Source of the DNA: Beroe forskalii
Taxonomy: Eukaryota; Ctenophora; Nuda; Beroida; Beroidae
DNA: 64,000 nucleotides
Direction of reading: 5' to 3'
Assembly: GCA_011033025.1 (NCBI GenBank)
Contig: WFMF01000510.1
Span: 1-64,000, forward strand
Shown here: one piece after another, positions 25,901-36,965 of the stretch
Layout of the letters: each line of letters opens with the position of its first letter
How positions within the stretch are numbered: the first letter of the stretch is position 1
Position numbers and translations under genes: made by a program
Notes under the pieces: model-generated
Databases searched by the model: none
Told to the model about the DNA's origin: nothing
Seen by the model: the letters and a program-made list of their open reading frames with translations, nothing else

Positions 25901-28900
25901 TTTTGGTGCTGCTTATAAAACTACTTCATTGTGCAAGATCTGGAGAGTTACTCATGGATACAATGAAGTCCATCAATTCATTGATTTCTGCCAATGATGT
26001 AGCAAAAGAAACAGCTATTGAAAATGATATTGTGGAAGTTCTGAACAAAATCGTTGCTGAAAAAGCACCAGGTATGTCTATTTTAACTTTCTGAGGTCCA
26101 CAATTTATTGTCATAAAAGTAACGTAGTATATTACCAGGATCGTCAACCGAATTGTTATAGAATTTTGAAACTTATAGTGCATAATCACCATGGCCCAAC
26201 TGATGAGTGATGACTTGTTTGAGCCCGTGACCTCATTTGAATTTAAGTAATTTTCTGGCCTCAATTTTCCAATAAATATTAAATAGTAGTGGTACCAATA
26301 TTCTTCCCATGATCATTATATTGGCTCATGAATCTCACAAACAGCATCATCGTTTCTATCTTATCACAATAATTCCTGACATGAGTTTATCAGATTGCAG
26401 AACTTAATCTGTACTGTGGTTTGTAGACAAAATACGATGCAAGTTATTTATACACTCTGCTATCAACGAGCAATAAAGATATTTGACAATCCTCTTGGTG
26501 GCAGCCAATCATCTATTAATTAAGTTACATGGACTATATGGTAATTACTAGTGTAAAAATTGTATTGCTATTCAGAAAATTTGAGAATAATTAGAATATA
26601 TCTGTACTTTTCAGCACATGACAGCCTGAATGCACAAGAAATTAAAGCAAATTGTTATTCTCTATTATCCACTCTGATTGAGCAATCGAATATGCTTTGT
26701 GAATTCTATGATAAGGTCAGAAAAATATCATGATTCATTATATGATTACCGAGTTTAAACTTATCTCCATCTGACATGAAATCTCATCATAGCAATATGA
26801 CAGAAAAATATATTCAAATACTCAAATAATTTTCCTCGGTTCAATTATCTTACATTTGGTTGGATGTAATGATTGAAGGTGCAACAAATTATTACACTCA
26901 AATAGACATCATTCTATATTTTAAGGTTCAAGAGGAATTAGATGTACAGACTTTACAAAGTGAAATAAATACACATATGAGTCTACTTGGATCAGAAAAT
27001 GGAGACAAAGCCCAAACAGCTGCATTCAAAGGATATGCTTTGCTGAAGAAAATTGGCTCAATGGACAAGAAAGATTATGTGGGGAAACTTGATGAGGAAA
27101 TTGCACTAAAACTCAAGGTAGGTCTAATTTTTGGACTTGACTTCAATAAATAAAAAAGCAATTCGGTCATGACCCGTTGCCTAAACCAGAAATGTAAGTG
27201 CCATTAGAGAGTGCTATTGATGCATATCATATCTTCAGGCCATATTGAGTCGACCTGTAATACCAACTTTCATTGTGTCCAGGTGGCTAGTGTTGAGATT
27301 CAATGGAAAGGTCACCTCGAAAAAGTTTATTACCCAATTCCAAAGGATGGAAATGTGAGAAATAAAGTACGAGAGGAATTGAAATGGAAGATTGACAGGA
27401 AATCTAAATTCGACAAGCAAAGAGATTTCCTAGTATGGAGTCAAGAGGTTGTTATACTCATCACTATCATAAGAGAAAAACACAAATTTGATTTACATTG
27501 CACTACATTTCATGTAGTGCAATGTAAATCAAATTTGTATTTTTATGTTTATTCATAAAATATGTTCTTATATGGGTATAAGAGTCGCATAATTAAAATA
27601 AGTGAGAAATTTATCTATTCTCTCTTGACTCAATGGTACAAGTGCAACTAAAGAACCACATTGCTTCCATTTAACTTGTCCCATTGAGTCGAAAAAGAAT
27701 AAAAATATTAATGAATTACTCTCTTATTGGCTCTAGAAAACATATGTAAGTAAATTTGATATTTCCAGATAGTCGAAGATGTTGAACATCAGAAATATTA
27801 TTCATCTATACCTTTTCTTAACTGGATCATGAGGAAAGAAGTTGTATGGGATTGGTTGGTTTTCATAATTGCTCTCATATTACAGGTAAAATTGGAATGT
27901 TCTAAGTATGTAGATGCTTAATGCTTATTAAATATTTTTGAATTACATCTTAAGTATGAGAGTATGATATTATCAGATTAAAACTAAGGAAATAATTTAA
28001 ATATTTTAACCCATTAGTGCCGGACGACCACATAATATGTGGACACCTGATAGACAATTTTCAAAATTGCATATCAGACTCAATTTTAAGCCATTTTGCT
28101 TAATTTGGATTTGGAAGTGAAGAGGAAACCTAGAATAAAAATGTGAGTCAGAATTTTATTGTTCTGAGCTGGTTCAACCTCAGAAAATTAGTGGCAAAAA
28201 ATGGTGTGAAAAAAACGTGACAAAAACATATGTGGACATCTACAATTGTGGTCAGGAATTTGGTGAAAATTGCAAAAATGTCCACAAATGGAGACGATGT
28301 CCCCATTTGTGAACGGTTGCTGTCCACACTTCAATAAGTCAGTTTCTAGGCATCTGACAATGATAACAACAAAAGATTTCATCTAATTAGGAAAAATGTT
28401 TTCAATCCTGAAAATTTCAGGTTTCTATCTCAACCAGATCTATGTCTCGTCATTAATGGGCTAATGTGGTGATAACATGTCCAGTTGCTACACCCTCTCA
28501 TCAGCTCATCCGATTATTTCATCCAGTTATTCACATTCTTTCACTTCTGAGATCTGACACCATCACCACACTACATAATATACTCCCACACGTGGTCACG
28601 TGACACATCATACACCCTCTGGCTGAAGAAGCTGAGCATTTAGCACATCTATTTGAAAGCTTTTGATTTTAAAAGTCTTCGTATCATTGAATTTTAAACG
28701 TTTCAACTTATGTTCTAAGGTCTGGTTGTTACTGGATTGGATAGATGTGAAAGGTGCTGTTGATCATGACGTGAGTGAAGTTATCGGTAATGCTAATAAA
28801 TCTTATCAACATTTGAAACATTGTGAAGATGAACATGGGCCAAACTACCTTGGTGTTTGTCCTTCAGATGGATTTTATTTCACCATAGTAAGCTTAGGTA

Positions 28901-31683
28901 AGTCTAGTTAAATTTGATAATACATTAATACTTGAATCAGTAGTAAATAGCTATACAAATTAGGTCATAAAAAGCTACAAAGTAGGTAAAAAATACAAAA
29001 GGGCAAATTTTATTTGGTCAGAGGAGGGGCTTAGTTATCCTTATATATTGTAAGATATCCTTTTCAAAAGCACTCGTATGGTAGAGAGATTTTTGAAGAG
29101 GAATCATGGTAAAATGGTTATGTAGCAGATGCATGATATCATGACAATCTAAATCTTGGCTGTATAATCAAATTATTCAGAGGGGAGACTATTATATACG
29201 TTGAGATATTGAGTTTTCAATTGAATGAATTACAGGTTTGGTACATCTTGTGGCCTGTCTGTTCCTATCAACAAGTTATTTCTTTGCCAACTGCCATAGG
29301 ATATCCTTCAAGTTCAACCCCAACAAAAGAATGTTGATTAAGTGGCATTCCTTTTATCACTTCTACTTGCTTGCAATCCTCGTTTGTAGTTGCCTGGGAA
29401 TCTGGTAAGTCATAAATGGGTAAAATTGCTGTTGGTATCGTTGTATTTCGAGCACGTAGTGTTAAATAATATGGTCGTGTATAGTACTTAGACAATGCTT
29501 ATCTAATTGCATTATTTAGATAACAGTGGCTATTTGAATTAAGGTTTTGGATAAGCCTGCACAGTCAAGTATTGCAATTTGCATGGTCAAATTTTGTCAA
29601 ACTGAAAGAGTTTAATTAAATACATTCCCAGGTCAGATGGAATTCTCTACTGTTTCCACTTATTTCACATAGCCACTCTGTTTGATCTGCTAGGACGAGT
29701 TATCAGAGGTGCAACAAAACATGCAGATCAACTCCTGGTGAGTTTTGAAAAAGGTTTCAAATGTATTAAACAGTTTCTCAACCTCCATGTAAGCTAAATT
29801 ACGTTTAAGTTGCTTGTTTAATCATACTGGTAAATTCCAAGCAGAGGAACACAGCGAAAATTAGCCACCACTAGCTCCCATAAGCCACATAAGGGGTTTG
29901 AGTGGTGGCTGTGTGGTTGCTAAATTTTCAAGTATAGGCTAACAGGGGCTAGTCACTGGAGGGGCTAATGGTGTCTGGTGAGTGGTGGTTGCTTTCATAA
30001 AATACATCGGGTGGAAAATGGTGGCAGGGGCCTAGCAAGATTTTTGAAAATGTGGCGGGTTAAATTCAAAACCTGTCGAATTTCTTATTTTGCTATGCTT
30101 CCAGCTCTCATCTAAACGAAGGAGAGGCAGGGTCTGTGTCGCTTTCCCCCTACGCCCCTGACTGATGAGTGATGGTGGCTTATTTTCAGTGGTGCCTATA
30201 CTCGACTTGAGATGTTCCGGTCATGCGGTCACGTCATCTGTGTAACATTTGACATTGCTTGGTGACGTGACATGACCGGCACATCTTAAATCCGCCGATT
30301 ATAGTGGGGGCTAGTGGTGGCTAATTCACCGGGGAGTAGAGTTACATTTTCGTGATGGCTATTGAAATTAGCTGCCACTCAATTCCCACCAGCTGATTCA
30401 ACTTTTTTGACACCACAGTACTGACTGCTGAGTGGGGCTTATTGACAATTCATATTCCAGGTTTGTGCTCCATTTGCAGTGATCATTGCCTATGTTTACT
30501 CTATCATATACTTTAGCTTCTTCCGAGACATGTTTGATCAGGGTAAAATGGAATACTGTCAAACTTTAGGTCAGTGCTTGGTCACTGTCTTGAAGAATTC
30601 CTTGCGACCTTCATCGGGTGGACATAATTACAGGTAGGCATAGTGTAAATCAATGCCACAGCAGAATATAGACTCACTGAAAGTGACTGAAACTTCAATA
30701 GTTATTGTTGGTCAATAGTTGTCGATCGTCATTGTCAATGGTAATTTTTTGATTGAATGCAAATTGTTTGAATTTATTGATTAAAAGTAAATTAAAAGTA
30801 TAAGGATGTTCTTTCCAGTTGGACAGGCAGGACCGATTTTGAAGACCTTTGGATTCGTGTTATAATTGATGCAACATTCTGGATACTTTTCACCATTATT
30901 GGACTAAATGTTGTGACCAGTTTGATATTGGATGGTTTCAGACAGCTAAAGGTACGCATCACAAGTTTAAAACTCACGATATTGTTCAATCAATCAACAA
31001 TTCAATTAATCAATCAATCGATCAATCAATCAATTTAATGTAAAATATGCATCGCTTTGTGGGCTGATTCTATCTTTTGATCTTCAGGCTGAACGAGAGA
31101 GGGCCTTAAAAGACATGACAACTCTTTGCACGATCTGTGGACTATCTAAGGATGAGTTGGTGAGCAATGGGATATCTTGGTCAACCCACGTAGACAGAGA
31201 ACACAACCTTTGGAACTATGTCACCTTCTTCTACTACCTTCAAGAGCATGATGGAAGATTCTCTGCTGTGGAAAACGAGGTTAGTTGAGGGCAGAATTCG
31301 TCCCTATATAGAAATATCGACTCTACAATGAGGATTTTCTCAAAACAATGTCTGACCTATCTTCTTATCTTGTTTAAATCGCTGTGTTCTTTGATTGTAA
31401 GTAAAATACCTTATAACTTTAATAAATAAATAAAATTTATTAACAGCAAATGAAGCCTACAGAAAAATGAGTATATATTTCATTAGGCTACATGAAATTA
31501 GGCACTTTTTGAGGTCTGAGTGCTTTATTCAATGTAAACTTGATTTAACCTCTGATAAGGCATGATGCAATCTCATAACATTATCACTATCAATCTTATT
31601 AGGTGTTGAAGAAGTTCAAAAAAACAGATCCATCATTTCTACCTTCTGGAAGATGCATCTCGATGGATACGAAAATCAGTTGA
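13974..31683 (+). CDS. Divergent IP3-receptor/ryanodine-receptor family channel
   Basis: Predicted intracellular (ER) calcium-release channel of about 2,364 residues. My 35-exon model: 13974-14170, 14604-16458, 16694-16897, 17086-17177, 17408-17506, 17699-18109, 18280-18438, 18746-18992, 19222-19411, 19734-19890, 20060-20221, 20660-20750, 21108-21236, 21391-21408, 21860-21943, 22387-22512, 22713-22937, 23099-23266, 23392-23532, 23902-24045, 24969-25111, 25324-25400, 25512-25666, 25858-26071, 26615-26715, 26926-27117, 27283-27447, 27769-27885, 28720-28897, 29236-29404, 29632-29737, 30461-30633, 30819-30951, 31088-31279, 31603-31683. All junctions are GT-AG and in phase. The start aligns with the IP3R N-terminus (YGDTVLLT like IGDICSLY). 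The family is fixed by the N-terminal beta-trefoil/MIR region, the RIH-associated motif (residues 1763-1790, containing NYLRFQDNK) and the six-helix channel. It is shorter than usual (about 2,700). The 18-nt exon 14, and whether an exon was missed in 24,046-24,968, are the weakest points. Confidence 0.88.
14604..16458 (+). other. Large exon 2: suppressor/IP3-binding core region
   Basis: This single 1,855-nt exon encodes residues 66-683, covering most of the beta-trefoil suppressor domain, the MIR repeats and the armadillo-like (RIH) part equivalent to the IP3-binding core. GGDVVQFY (about residue 250) aligns with GGDVVRLF of mammalian receptors, anchoring the alignment. The basic loop TTGRQ that contacts IP3 phosphates in IP3R1 is replaced by KKPTV, and the DYRK cluster (Y567/R568/K569 of IP3R1) aligns with a DDK segment, so the ligand-contact set is not conserved by eye. 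The remaining coding sequence is spread over small exons, an unusual asymmetry. The next in-phase donor lies at 16,459. Confidence 0.75.
20227..20487. mobile_element. 261-bp MITE abutting a splice donor
   Basis: The left end GATCATTGGCGCTATCCCAG and the right end (reverse complement GATCAGGCGTTATCCCCAGC) form imperfect terminal inverted repeats; TTT flanks both sides as a possible target duplication. The inside is rich in GCAGAGTCTGC and TCCACATGGAGTCC palindromes. It has no coding capacity. It lies in intron 11 of the channel gene, starting five bases after the end of exon 11, so only GTTTT of the original intron remains on that side. Confidence 0.75.
22055..22365. mobile_element. 311-bp MITE with GATACTAAAA termini
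   Basis: The left end GATACTAAAAGCAGGAACCC is the inverted copy of the right end (reverse complement GATACTAAAATCAGGAACC). The interior consists of GGGTGGGTTC/GAACCCACC motifs in both orientations. It sits in intron 15 of the channel gene and ends only 21 bases before the exon 16 boundary. It is non-autonomous; superfamily unknown. Confidence 0.8.
27482..27538. repeat. Perfect 26-bp-arm palindrome in intron 27
   Basis: Arm 27,482-27,507 (begins ACAAATTTGATTTACATTGC) is the exact reverse complement of 27,513-27,538, with a five-base spacer. It lies in the intron after exon 27 of the channel gene. Perfect arms imply recent formation. Confidence 0.9.
28010..28460. mobile_element. piggyBac-like MITE in intron 28
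   Basis: TTAA at 28,006-28,009 precedes CCCATTAGTGCCGGACGAC, and the right end ACGAG-like inverted repeat finishes CATTAATGGG followed by CTAA. TTAA targets with CCC-starting termini are typical of piggyBac transposons, so this 451-bp element is most likely a piggyBac-derived MITE whose right target copy has one change. It also contains several CACATATGTGGACA-like words. It has no coding capacity. Confidence 0.7.
29855..30340. mobile_element. MITE-like insertion rich in TAGCCACCACTAG
   Basis: Intron 31 of the channel gene holds ATTAGCCACCACTAGCTCCC near the left and its inverted form GGGGGCTAGTGGTGGCTAAT near 30,305. A nested hairpin built from ATGTTCCGGTCATGCGGTCA and GTGACATGACCGGCACATCT lies at about 30,210-30,285. 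The boundaries are approximate. Related GGGGGCTA/TAGCCCC words occur in the 18,570-18,695 intron. Confidence 0.5.
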
Positions 31684-31821
31684 ATAATTGTTCACAAGAT
31701 AAACAACTGATGTAGATAAAGTATGTCCTAGACAAATTATTAGAGATTTAGTTTGATGAAGAAAACTATAGACAAGAACCACGACAGAAAGATACTGGAA
31801 AATAATGGAAGTTACTGAAAT

Positions 31822-31827
31822 AATAAA
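31822..31827 (+). terminator. Candidate polyadenylation signal, channel gene
   Basis: AATAAA occurs about 140 bases after the channel stop codon at 31,681. It is the first canonical hexamer I see downstream in this orientation. Confidence 0.5.
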
Positions 31828-32115
31828 TTCGAGTGGAGAAATAATGAGATGGAAATTTCTGTAGATGTGTATAATCGAGACTCAAAAGGCTGATAAGCTT
31901 AGCAATGATAGCCACAGGAAGAAATACTGAGAGAACAACATGATTCAAAGCAAGGAGCTCCGTACTTTGTTCAGAATGTTTTTATGACAATTGGAAACAG
32001 TTGATTTGAAGATCTTAATAACTCAACATAAAATTACGAGAAAGTCTAATAGTACTTTGTTTCAATGTTTCGTTCATAATGCTGTGCTTTTATCTTTGAA
32101 CAATCAAATTGATTA

Positions 32116-32121
32116 TTTATT
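32116..32121 (-). terminator. Candidate polyadenylation signal, P450 gene
   Basis: TTTATT on the plus strand reads AATAAA on the minus strand, about 130 bases beyond the P450 stop codon at 32,250-32,252. Confidence 0.5.
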
Positions 32122-32249
32122 ACTTGTTGATTGATAATTTTTGATAACCAACTCAATTGATGATTTCTTAATAACTGCTTCTTCTCGTAGAATTCATAAC
32201 ACAAACATAAGTATAACATCTAATTATGATTAGCTTGATACCTATCATG

Positions 32250-35200
32250 TTATTTCTGCAAGAGATAAAGTGCAGTTCCTTCAGAAGGGAAAAGCGTCAT
32301 CTTGAAACCTGTTTGAATGTATTGGTTGTCTGGAGCACTGAAATAGAATTCACAGATAAGCTGAGAAATCACAAGCTTTAGTTCAAGCATAGCAAAGTTC
32401 ATTCCAATGCACTTCCGAGGTCCAATCAAGAACGGGATATATGTAAAAGGTTTGATTCCATCCTTCTCTAAGAATCTTTCTGGTTGAAACCTAGTTGAAT
32501 TTTTCCAGTACTCCTCTGTTCTCCCTTGTATGAAGGGAAAAGTCATGACCTGAGTGTTTCCCGGAATTATACAATCACCAATAAGAGTATCACCATTTGA
32601 GTTTCGCCTGACCATGGAAACCACAGGATAGAGGCGCAGAGTTTCTTTTATGATACACTCAATATAAACCAGTTTGTGCAAATCATCTTCCTCTATGAAG
32701 GACTTACCAAGGAGGACACTGTTAACCTCCTCAACTGCCTTTTCACAGACCTCGGGGTGTCTTGCAAGGAGAGCTAACACAAAACACAGTGTATTTGAGG
32801 TAGTTTCATGACCAGCCACAATGAAAGTAACGAAATCATCCACTATTTCTTCGTCAGAATACCATGGGTTGTTGTTCTGAATGTCTATCGAATGTGCAAG
32901 CAAATCTGATGGAGTTTTGTCACCAATTATCAATTCTAATCTTCTTTTGGCTATTGCATCATGTCCCAGTTGCCTGAGCAATGCACCAGCTTCTCTTGTT
33001 TGGTTTATGGAATTCCTGTTTTTAGGTTTGTACATAAAGAGTGGATCAAATGCAGCACCAAAAAAACCATCAAACATGTCTGAGATGTGGTTCAATAGAC
33101 TGCTCATAGATATGTTCGATACAGTCTTATCAAAATCCATCCCATAGCCAATGGTCGCGATCAGTTGAATAGCCAATTTCCTCATATGCCAAGACACATC
33201 TAAAGGGCTATGATCATTGGCATAATTTTTCATATCCTGAATATTAATGTGAACAATTTCATTGATTCGGGGTACCAAGGATCGTAGATAGGTTTTATGG
33301 AAGGCAGGGTCCAATGCGAGCCTCTTCTTGTGCCAAACCTCCCCTCCGATGTGGTTTAGAAGTCCTCCATACCCGGTAAAGCGTTGGTTTCCATAATAAG
33401 TCAAGCTGGAGTTAGTGACCTTGTAAAGTCCACCATTTGTCACTAACATATCTTTTATTCCACTGGTACTCAAAACTGCAACTCCTGAATCAGTACATTC
33501 TCAAAATAATTTTAGGACGTGTTATATTTTCGATTTTACTTCCAGATTCTGTCATTTGAATTCAATAATTTTATTATTTCAGAACTTAATAATATAAGAT
33601 GATGGCTATTATTGAAAATATTTTTGAGTAATAATCTCTTGTTTCATTAGACGAGTTTGCAACTTATCATGAGGAATATCAAGATCTATTCAGAGCAAGT
33701 GAGACAATGCAACTCTTATATACGTTACTCTACTGTTAGATTGAAATTTATATGTCTGTAGGCCCTCTGTAGTGTCAATAGGGAAATAACGGGTGATGAC
33801 TATTTATCCGGAATTACCTCAATGTACTCTTGTGGGCAAATCGAGATCATGTTAGATCTCAGATGTGCTTATTCTGGACCTAAAAAGTCTGCTGATTCAG
33901 AATAACATCATGAGAAAATTTGAGGGCCCTGTTTTCCCATGCTACTGGCCGATTGGTTTGAGAGGGTACAAAAAAATCTTGCACAAATTCAAAGATTGAC
34001 TTCCTGACATATGATTGGAAAATTGCATACAGGAGCATTCCCATCAGTTGCCATCTAGGTTTATTTATGAACTTCGTTAGCTGAGACACTAATGAAGACC
34101 TCTACATGCATTTTTTGTTGAATATCAAGAAAATTCTTGGATTTTAGAGCTAAAATCACGCCAAATTTCTGGAAAAAGGTGTGTGTTTTTTTGCTACACC
34201 AGGCCTTAAGAAAGTCTTAGAACAGGACCTAGGTGGTCTGAACACTCAGATTTGATGGCAGGGACCTCATTAAACATAACTCATGTCTTTAGACCACTTC
34301 CATTTATTGGTATGCAGAATTTTGGATTAACAATTACCCAAAATCGCAGTTTTATGAAAGTGACATTATCCTAGAATTGACGATTTTAAACACGTTTTAG
34401 GTTCCATAGGCTCACCACTGGATAAGTTAGTGATGCTACTTACTGCAGTCACTCTTGAGACCCTCCTGCTCAGAACCATCCCATAGTAAGGCTTAAATAA
34501 CACTTTTGGAGATAATTATTGTCATTGAGATTTTGTGCAAGATTTTTTCGTACCTTCTCAAACTAATCGGCCAGTAGCATGGGAAAACAGGGTTTTCAAA
34601 TTTTCTCATGATGTTATTCTGAATCAGCAGACTTTTTAGGTCCAGAATAATCATATTTGAGCTCTAACATGATCTCGATTTGCCCACAAGAATACATTGA
34701 AATAATTCCAGATAAATAGTCATCACCCGTTAGTTGAATAAAGTGATGAAAAAGTGGTGTCAATCCATAAGTTGGCGTCATAACATAAACTACGAAATTT
34801 GAAAACAATCACAGAATGAAGAGTGAGTGAAACTGAGAAACTGATGCGTTGAGTTAGAATGCATACTTATGTATGTATGTATGTATGTTTTTGCTGGAAA
34901 TTAACCGATTTTAGATGAAATTTGCAAAATAAGATGAATATTTGAGGTGAAATGAATAACAACTACCTGCTTTCCAGAAGAGGAATCGGCACCAAATTTT
35001 GCCATATTGTTTGGTCCACTCATGATAAAGGAAGAACATGTGTCCATCATCATCAATTGCCCTTTTAATTGTTGAAAAATGTCCGCCGAAGAAACTGAAC
35101 AAGGTATTGTTTGAGTGCAATGGGAGTGCAATATTACGGAAATATATTTTGCCACTTTATTAATACAACTCCTGTTGGGAAAGGTAAAAAAGAAAAAACT

Positions 35201-35320
35201 ATACCTTTCTAGAGGAGGTGAAGGAATGTGCTTGTACTTCTCTCGAAACGTCTTCAAATGCCATGTCCAGCAGCAAGCAGCTATGAGCAGACAGAGAGCC
35301 AACAAAACACCGAACAACAT
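32250..35320 (-). CDS. Cytochrome P450, CYP46/CYP4-like, microsomal
   Basis: Heme-thiolate monooxygenase, complete at 492 residues in three exons (minus strand): 35320-35205, 35094-34967, 33484-32250; junctions are GT-AG and in phase. Start: the ATG at 35,320 gives a standard microsomal N-terminus, a hydrophobic anchor (residues 2-22), basic KTFREKYKH, then the proline hinge IPSPP; no upstream in-frame ATG was seen nearby. Motifs: WHKKR helix-C region, I-helix AGHETT (305-310), K-helix ETLR (362-365), PERF (416-419) and heme loop FLIGPRKCIG (433-442) with Cys440 as heme ligand. All key residues are intact. The best resemblance by eye is to cholesterol 24-hydroxylase (CYP46) and the CYP4 clan; substrate is unknown. 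It needs P450 reductase on the ER membrane. It is convergent with the channel gene. Confidence 0.93.
33788..34731. mobile_element. 944-bp foldback element with long terminal inverted repeats
   Basis: Starts AACGGGTGATGACTATTTAT and ends with the inverted copy ATAAATAGTCATCACCCGTT. The inverted repeats extend roughly 200-250 bp (about 33,788-34,000 against 34,530-34,731), including inverted copies of CAAATCGAGATCATG and CCCATGCTACTGGCCGATT-like blocks. It fills most of intron 2 of the P450 gene. No transposase is encoded. Long TIRs suggest a Mutator-like or foldback type, which I cannot settle. Confidence 0.85.
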
Positions 35321-35466
35321 TGCAACAACTGCATCAAACAATAGCCCAATTACTGCTTCCAGCCAATATTGCCTTTTCTGATCAAGACCTATCTGATCGA
35401 TACAGCTCCGCAATTCAGGTATGTTGTATAACTCTCGTGCAATTAGAAGTCGAATACAATTGCCGC

Positions 35467-35526
35467 GGTGTCTCGACCTGTTGAGGCATGGCTAAATACG
35501 CCGTGTTTCAAAAAGATCGAGACACG
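35467..35526. mobile_element. GGTGTCTCGA-family MITE, short copy
   Basis: GGTGTCTCGACCTGTTGAGG at the left and GATCGAGACAC at the right form the family's termini, but only about 60 bp remains and the GCGCACAAAG core is missing. It is an internally deleted copy about 150 bp upstream of the P450 start. Confidence 0.7.
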
Positions 35527-36965
35527 TGGGAAACTGGTCGGCGGTCGTACGCTAACATAACGCCACAAAATGGTTGTATGTGGCACTAAATGTTGCACTT
35601 ATTTGCACTCAGCTGACTCCACATGCCAATTATCATAATTTATATCATAATTTATGTACTTACCAACATTCGGTGTCCTCGAAGGTCGAGTGATTACTGA
35701 TTAGTAAACTATAAAAAATCATGGCACGCGGTCTTTCAAGTTTCATCAATTCATCGTGCAGCTAGTTTACCAGTACCACTATAAGCCATATTTTAGCATT
35801 ATATTGGCGTATATAATATGATATATCCTCCGTGGACAATGAACATTTGAATGAGACATTGTGGACAATGGACATTTCAATGAAATTGTAAATCACAGAG
35901 CTGGCAAGTCGCCTCATGGTCCTTTCATATAATATCCGCATTATTATTTGAAAACCAAGGAACTAGTAATCTCATATGTCAAATTCTTGATGATTATCAT
36001 CCAATATAATGCCACCTAGTGAAATTATTATTATTATTATGTATGATTATAAGACTGTACCCGCTATCTACTGTTCGGATTCCTACTATTATCGCTTCTC
36101 TCCCCTTTTCTTTTGCAGTGATATTGAGCAGGTCCCCGTTAGTTGTTGGAGGTTGAGCTGTGGCCGTTATGTGCTCCATTGAAGTCAATTCACAAAGTTT
36201 TATTTCAAGATGCACAAATTAGATGAGTCGATTCCAAAAATCCTTCGCAACTTACAATCATAATTTACGAAATTTAGGGGTAGGTAATTAGTTAATTAGT
36301 TAATGCTGACTTAAGGTATTGACTTTAATAGTGGCCGATTGGTTTCGATCTACTTGGAGATGTAAAACACTTTTTGCTGTTATGACTTACGAGTGTGTTA
36401 GGAAGAAATCAACTTTAGAATACTGAAAAGTGAAAGCTCTATTCTGTTATCTATCTATCTATTCATCTACGCCAAGCTTGTACAATCTCGACTGACGATG
36501 CAACGCTGGATTGAATTTAAAGTTGAAGCATATCATCGGGCCTTGTAGCGAAAAGTAGTTATGAATCAACACCTAATTAGACCTCAACTCCTGCTGGAAC
36601 TATACGCCAAATTTTAATCAAATAGAAGGCTTTCTTGTAATATATGAGAAGAGTTCATAAATACGTGATTCCACAGACTAAGTATCCGGGGTTATCGTGA
36701 GGATTTGCAAAGTTGGGCCTGCTGAGAACCCTTTAAGAGGTTCTGCTGAAGGGAAAATGTCACGGTGATGAGTTGAGGCTAGTGTCTGGTGAAGAAGAGG
36801 CTAGTAACAGGTGAAGAAGGAGAAGACACGGTGTATGGCATTCTGCCAAGTTCCGTAACCTTTGTGGTGAGAAACCCATAGTGGGGTAGTCCTCAAGTGG
36901 GGTCTCCTCTCACCAATATTTTGTGGGGAATTGCAGCAATCGATGAAAGGATTGTGGAAGATGTG
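35527..36965. other. Intergenic, presumed P450 upstream region
   Basis: No gene recognised. CATTGTGGACAATG-type direct repeats occur near 35,836-35,875. Nothing marks a clear P450 promoter. Confidence 0.4.

Larger units (their letters stand above)
27769..31683 (+). other. Channel domain, pore and C-terminal zinc-binding motif
   Basis: Exons 28-35. Hydrophobic helices: about 2007-2029, 2072-2098, 2113-2137, 2140-2160, 2173-2193 and 2243-2265, the six expected for the family. The pore helix LGQCLVTVLKNSLR (2207-2220) aligns with mammalian MCIVTVLSHGLR, but the following filter GGGVGD is replaced by PSSGGHN (2222-2228). S6 continues into ILDGFRQLKAERER, like IIDTFADLRSEKQK. C2288, C2291, H2308 and H2313 reproduce the C-x2-C-x16-H-x4-H spacing of the IP3R linker domain, followed by LWNY (human MWHY). 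The protein stops about 50 residues after the last histidine, so the C-terminal coiled coil of IP3Rs is absent. Confidence 0.85.
31684..32249. other. Convergent intergenic gap between channel and P450 genes
   Basis: Only 566 bases separate the two stop codons. AATAAA at 31,822-31,827 (plus) and its complement TTTATT at 32,116-32,121 (AATAAA on minus) lie about 140 and 130 bases beyond the respective stops and are the likely polyadenylation signals. No other gene is seen. Confidence 0.6.

Noticed and set aside
35321-35413. N-terminal extension of the P450 upstream of 35,320
   Set aside because: The frame is open further upstream but has no ATG that I could find, and the ATG at 35,320 gives a standard anchor and a normal family length.
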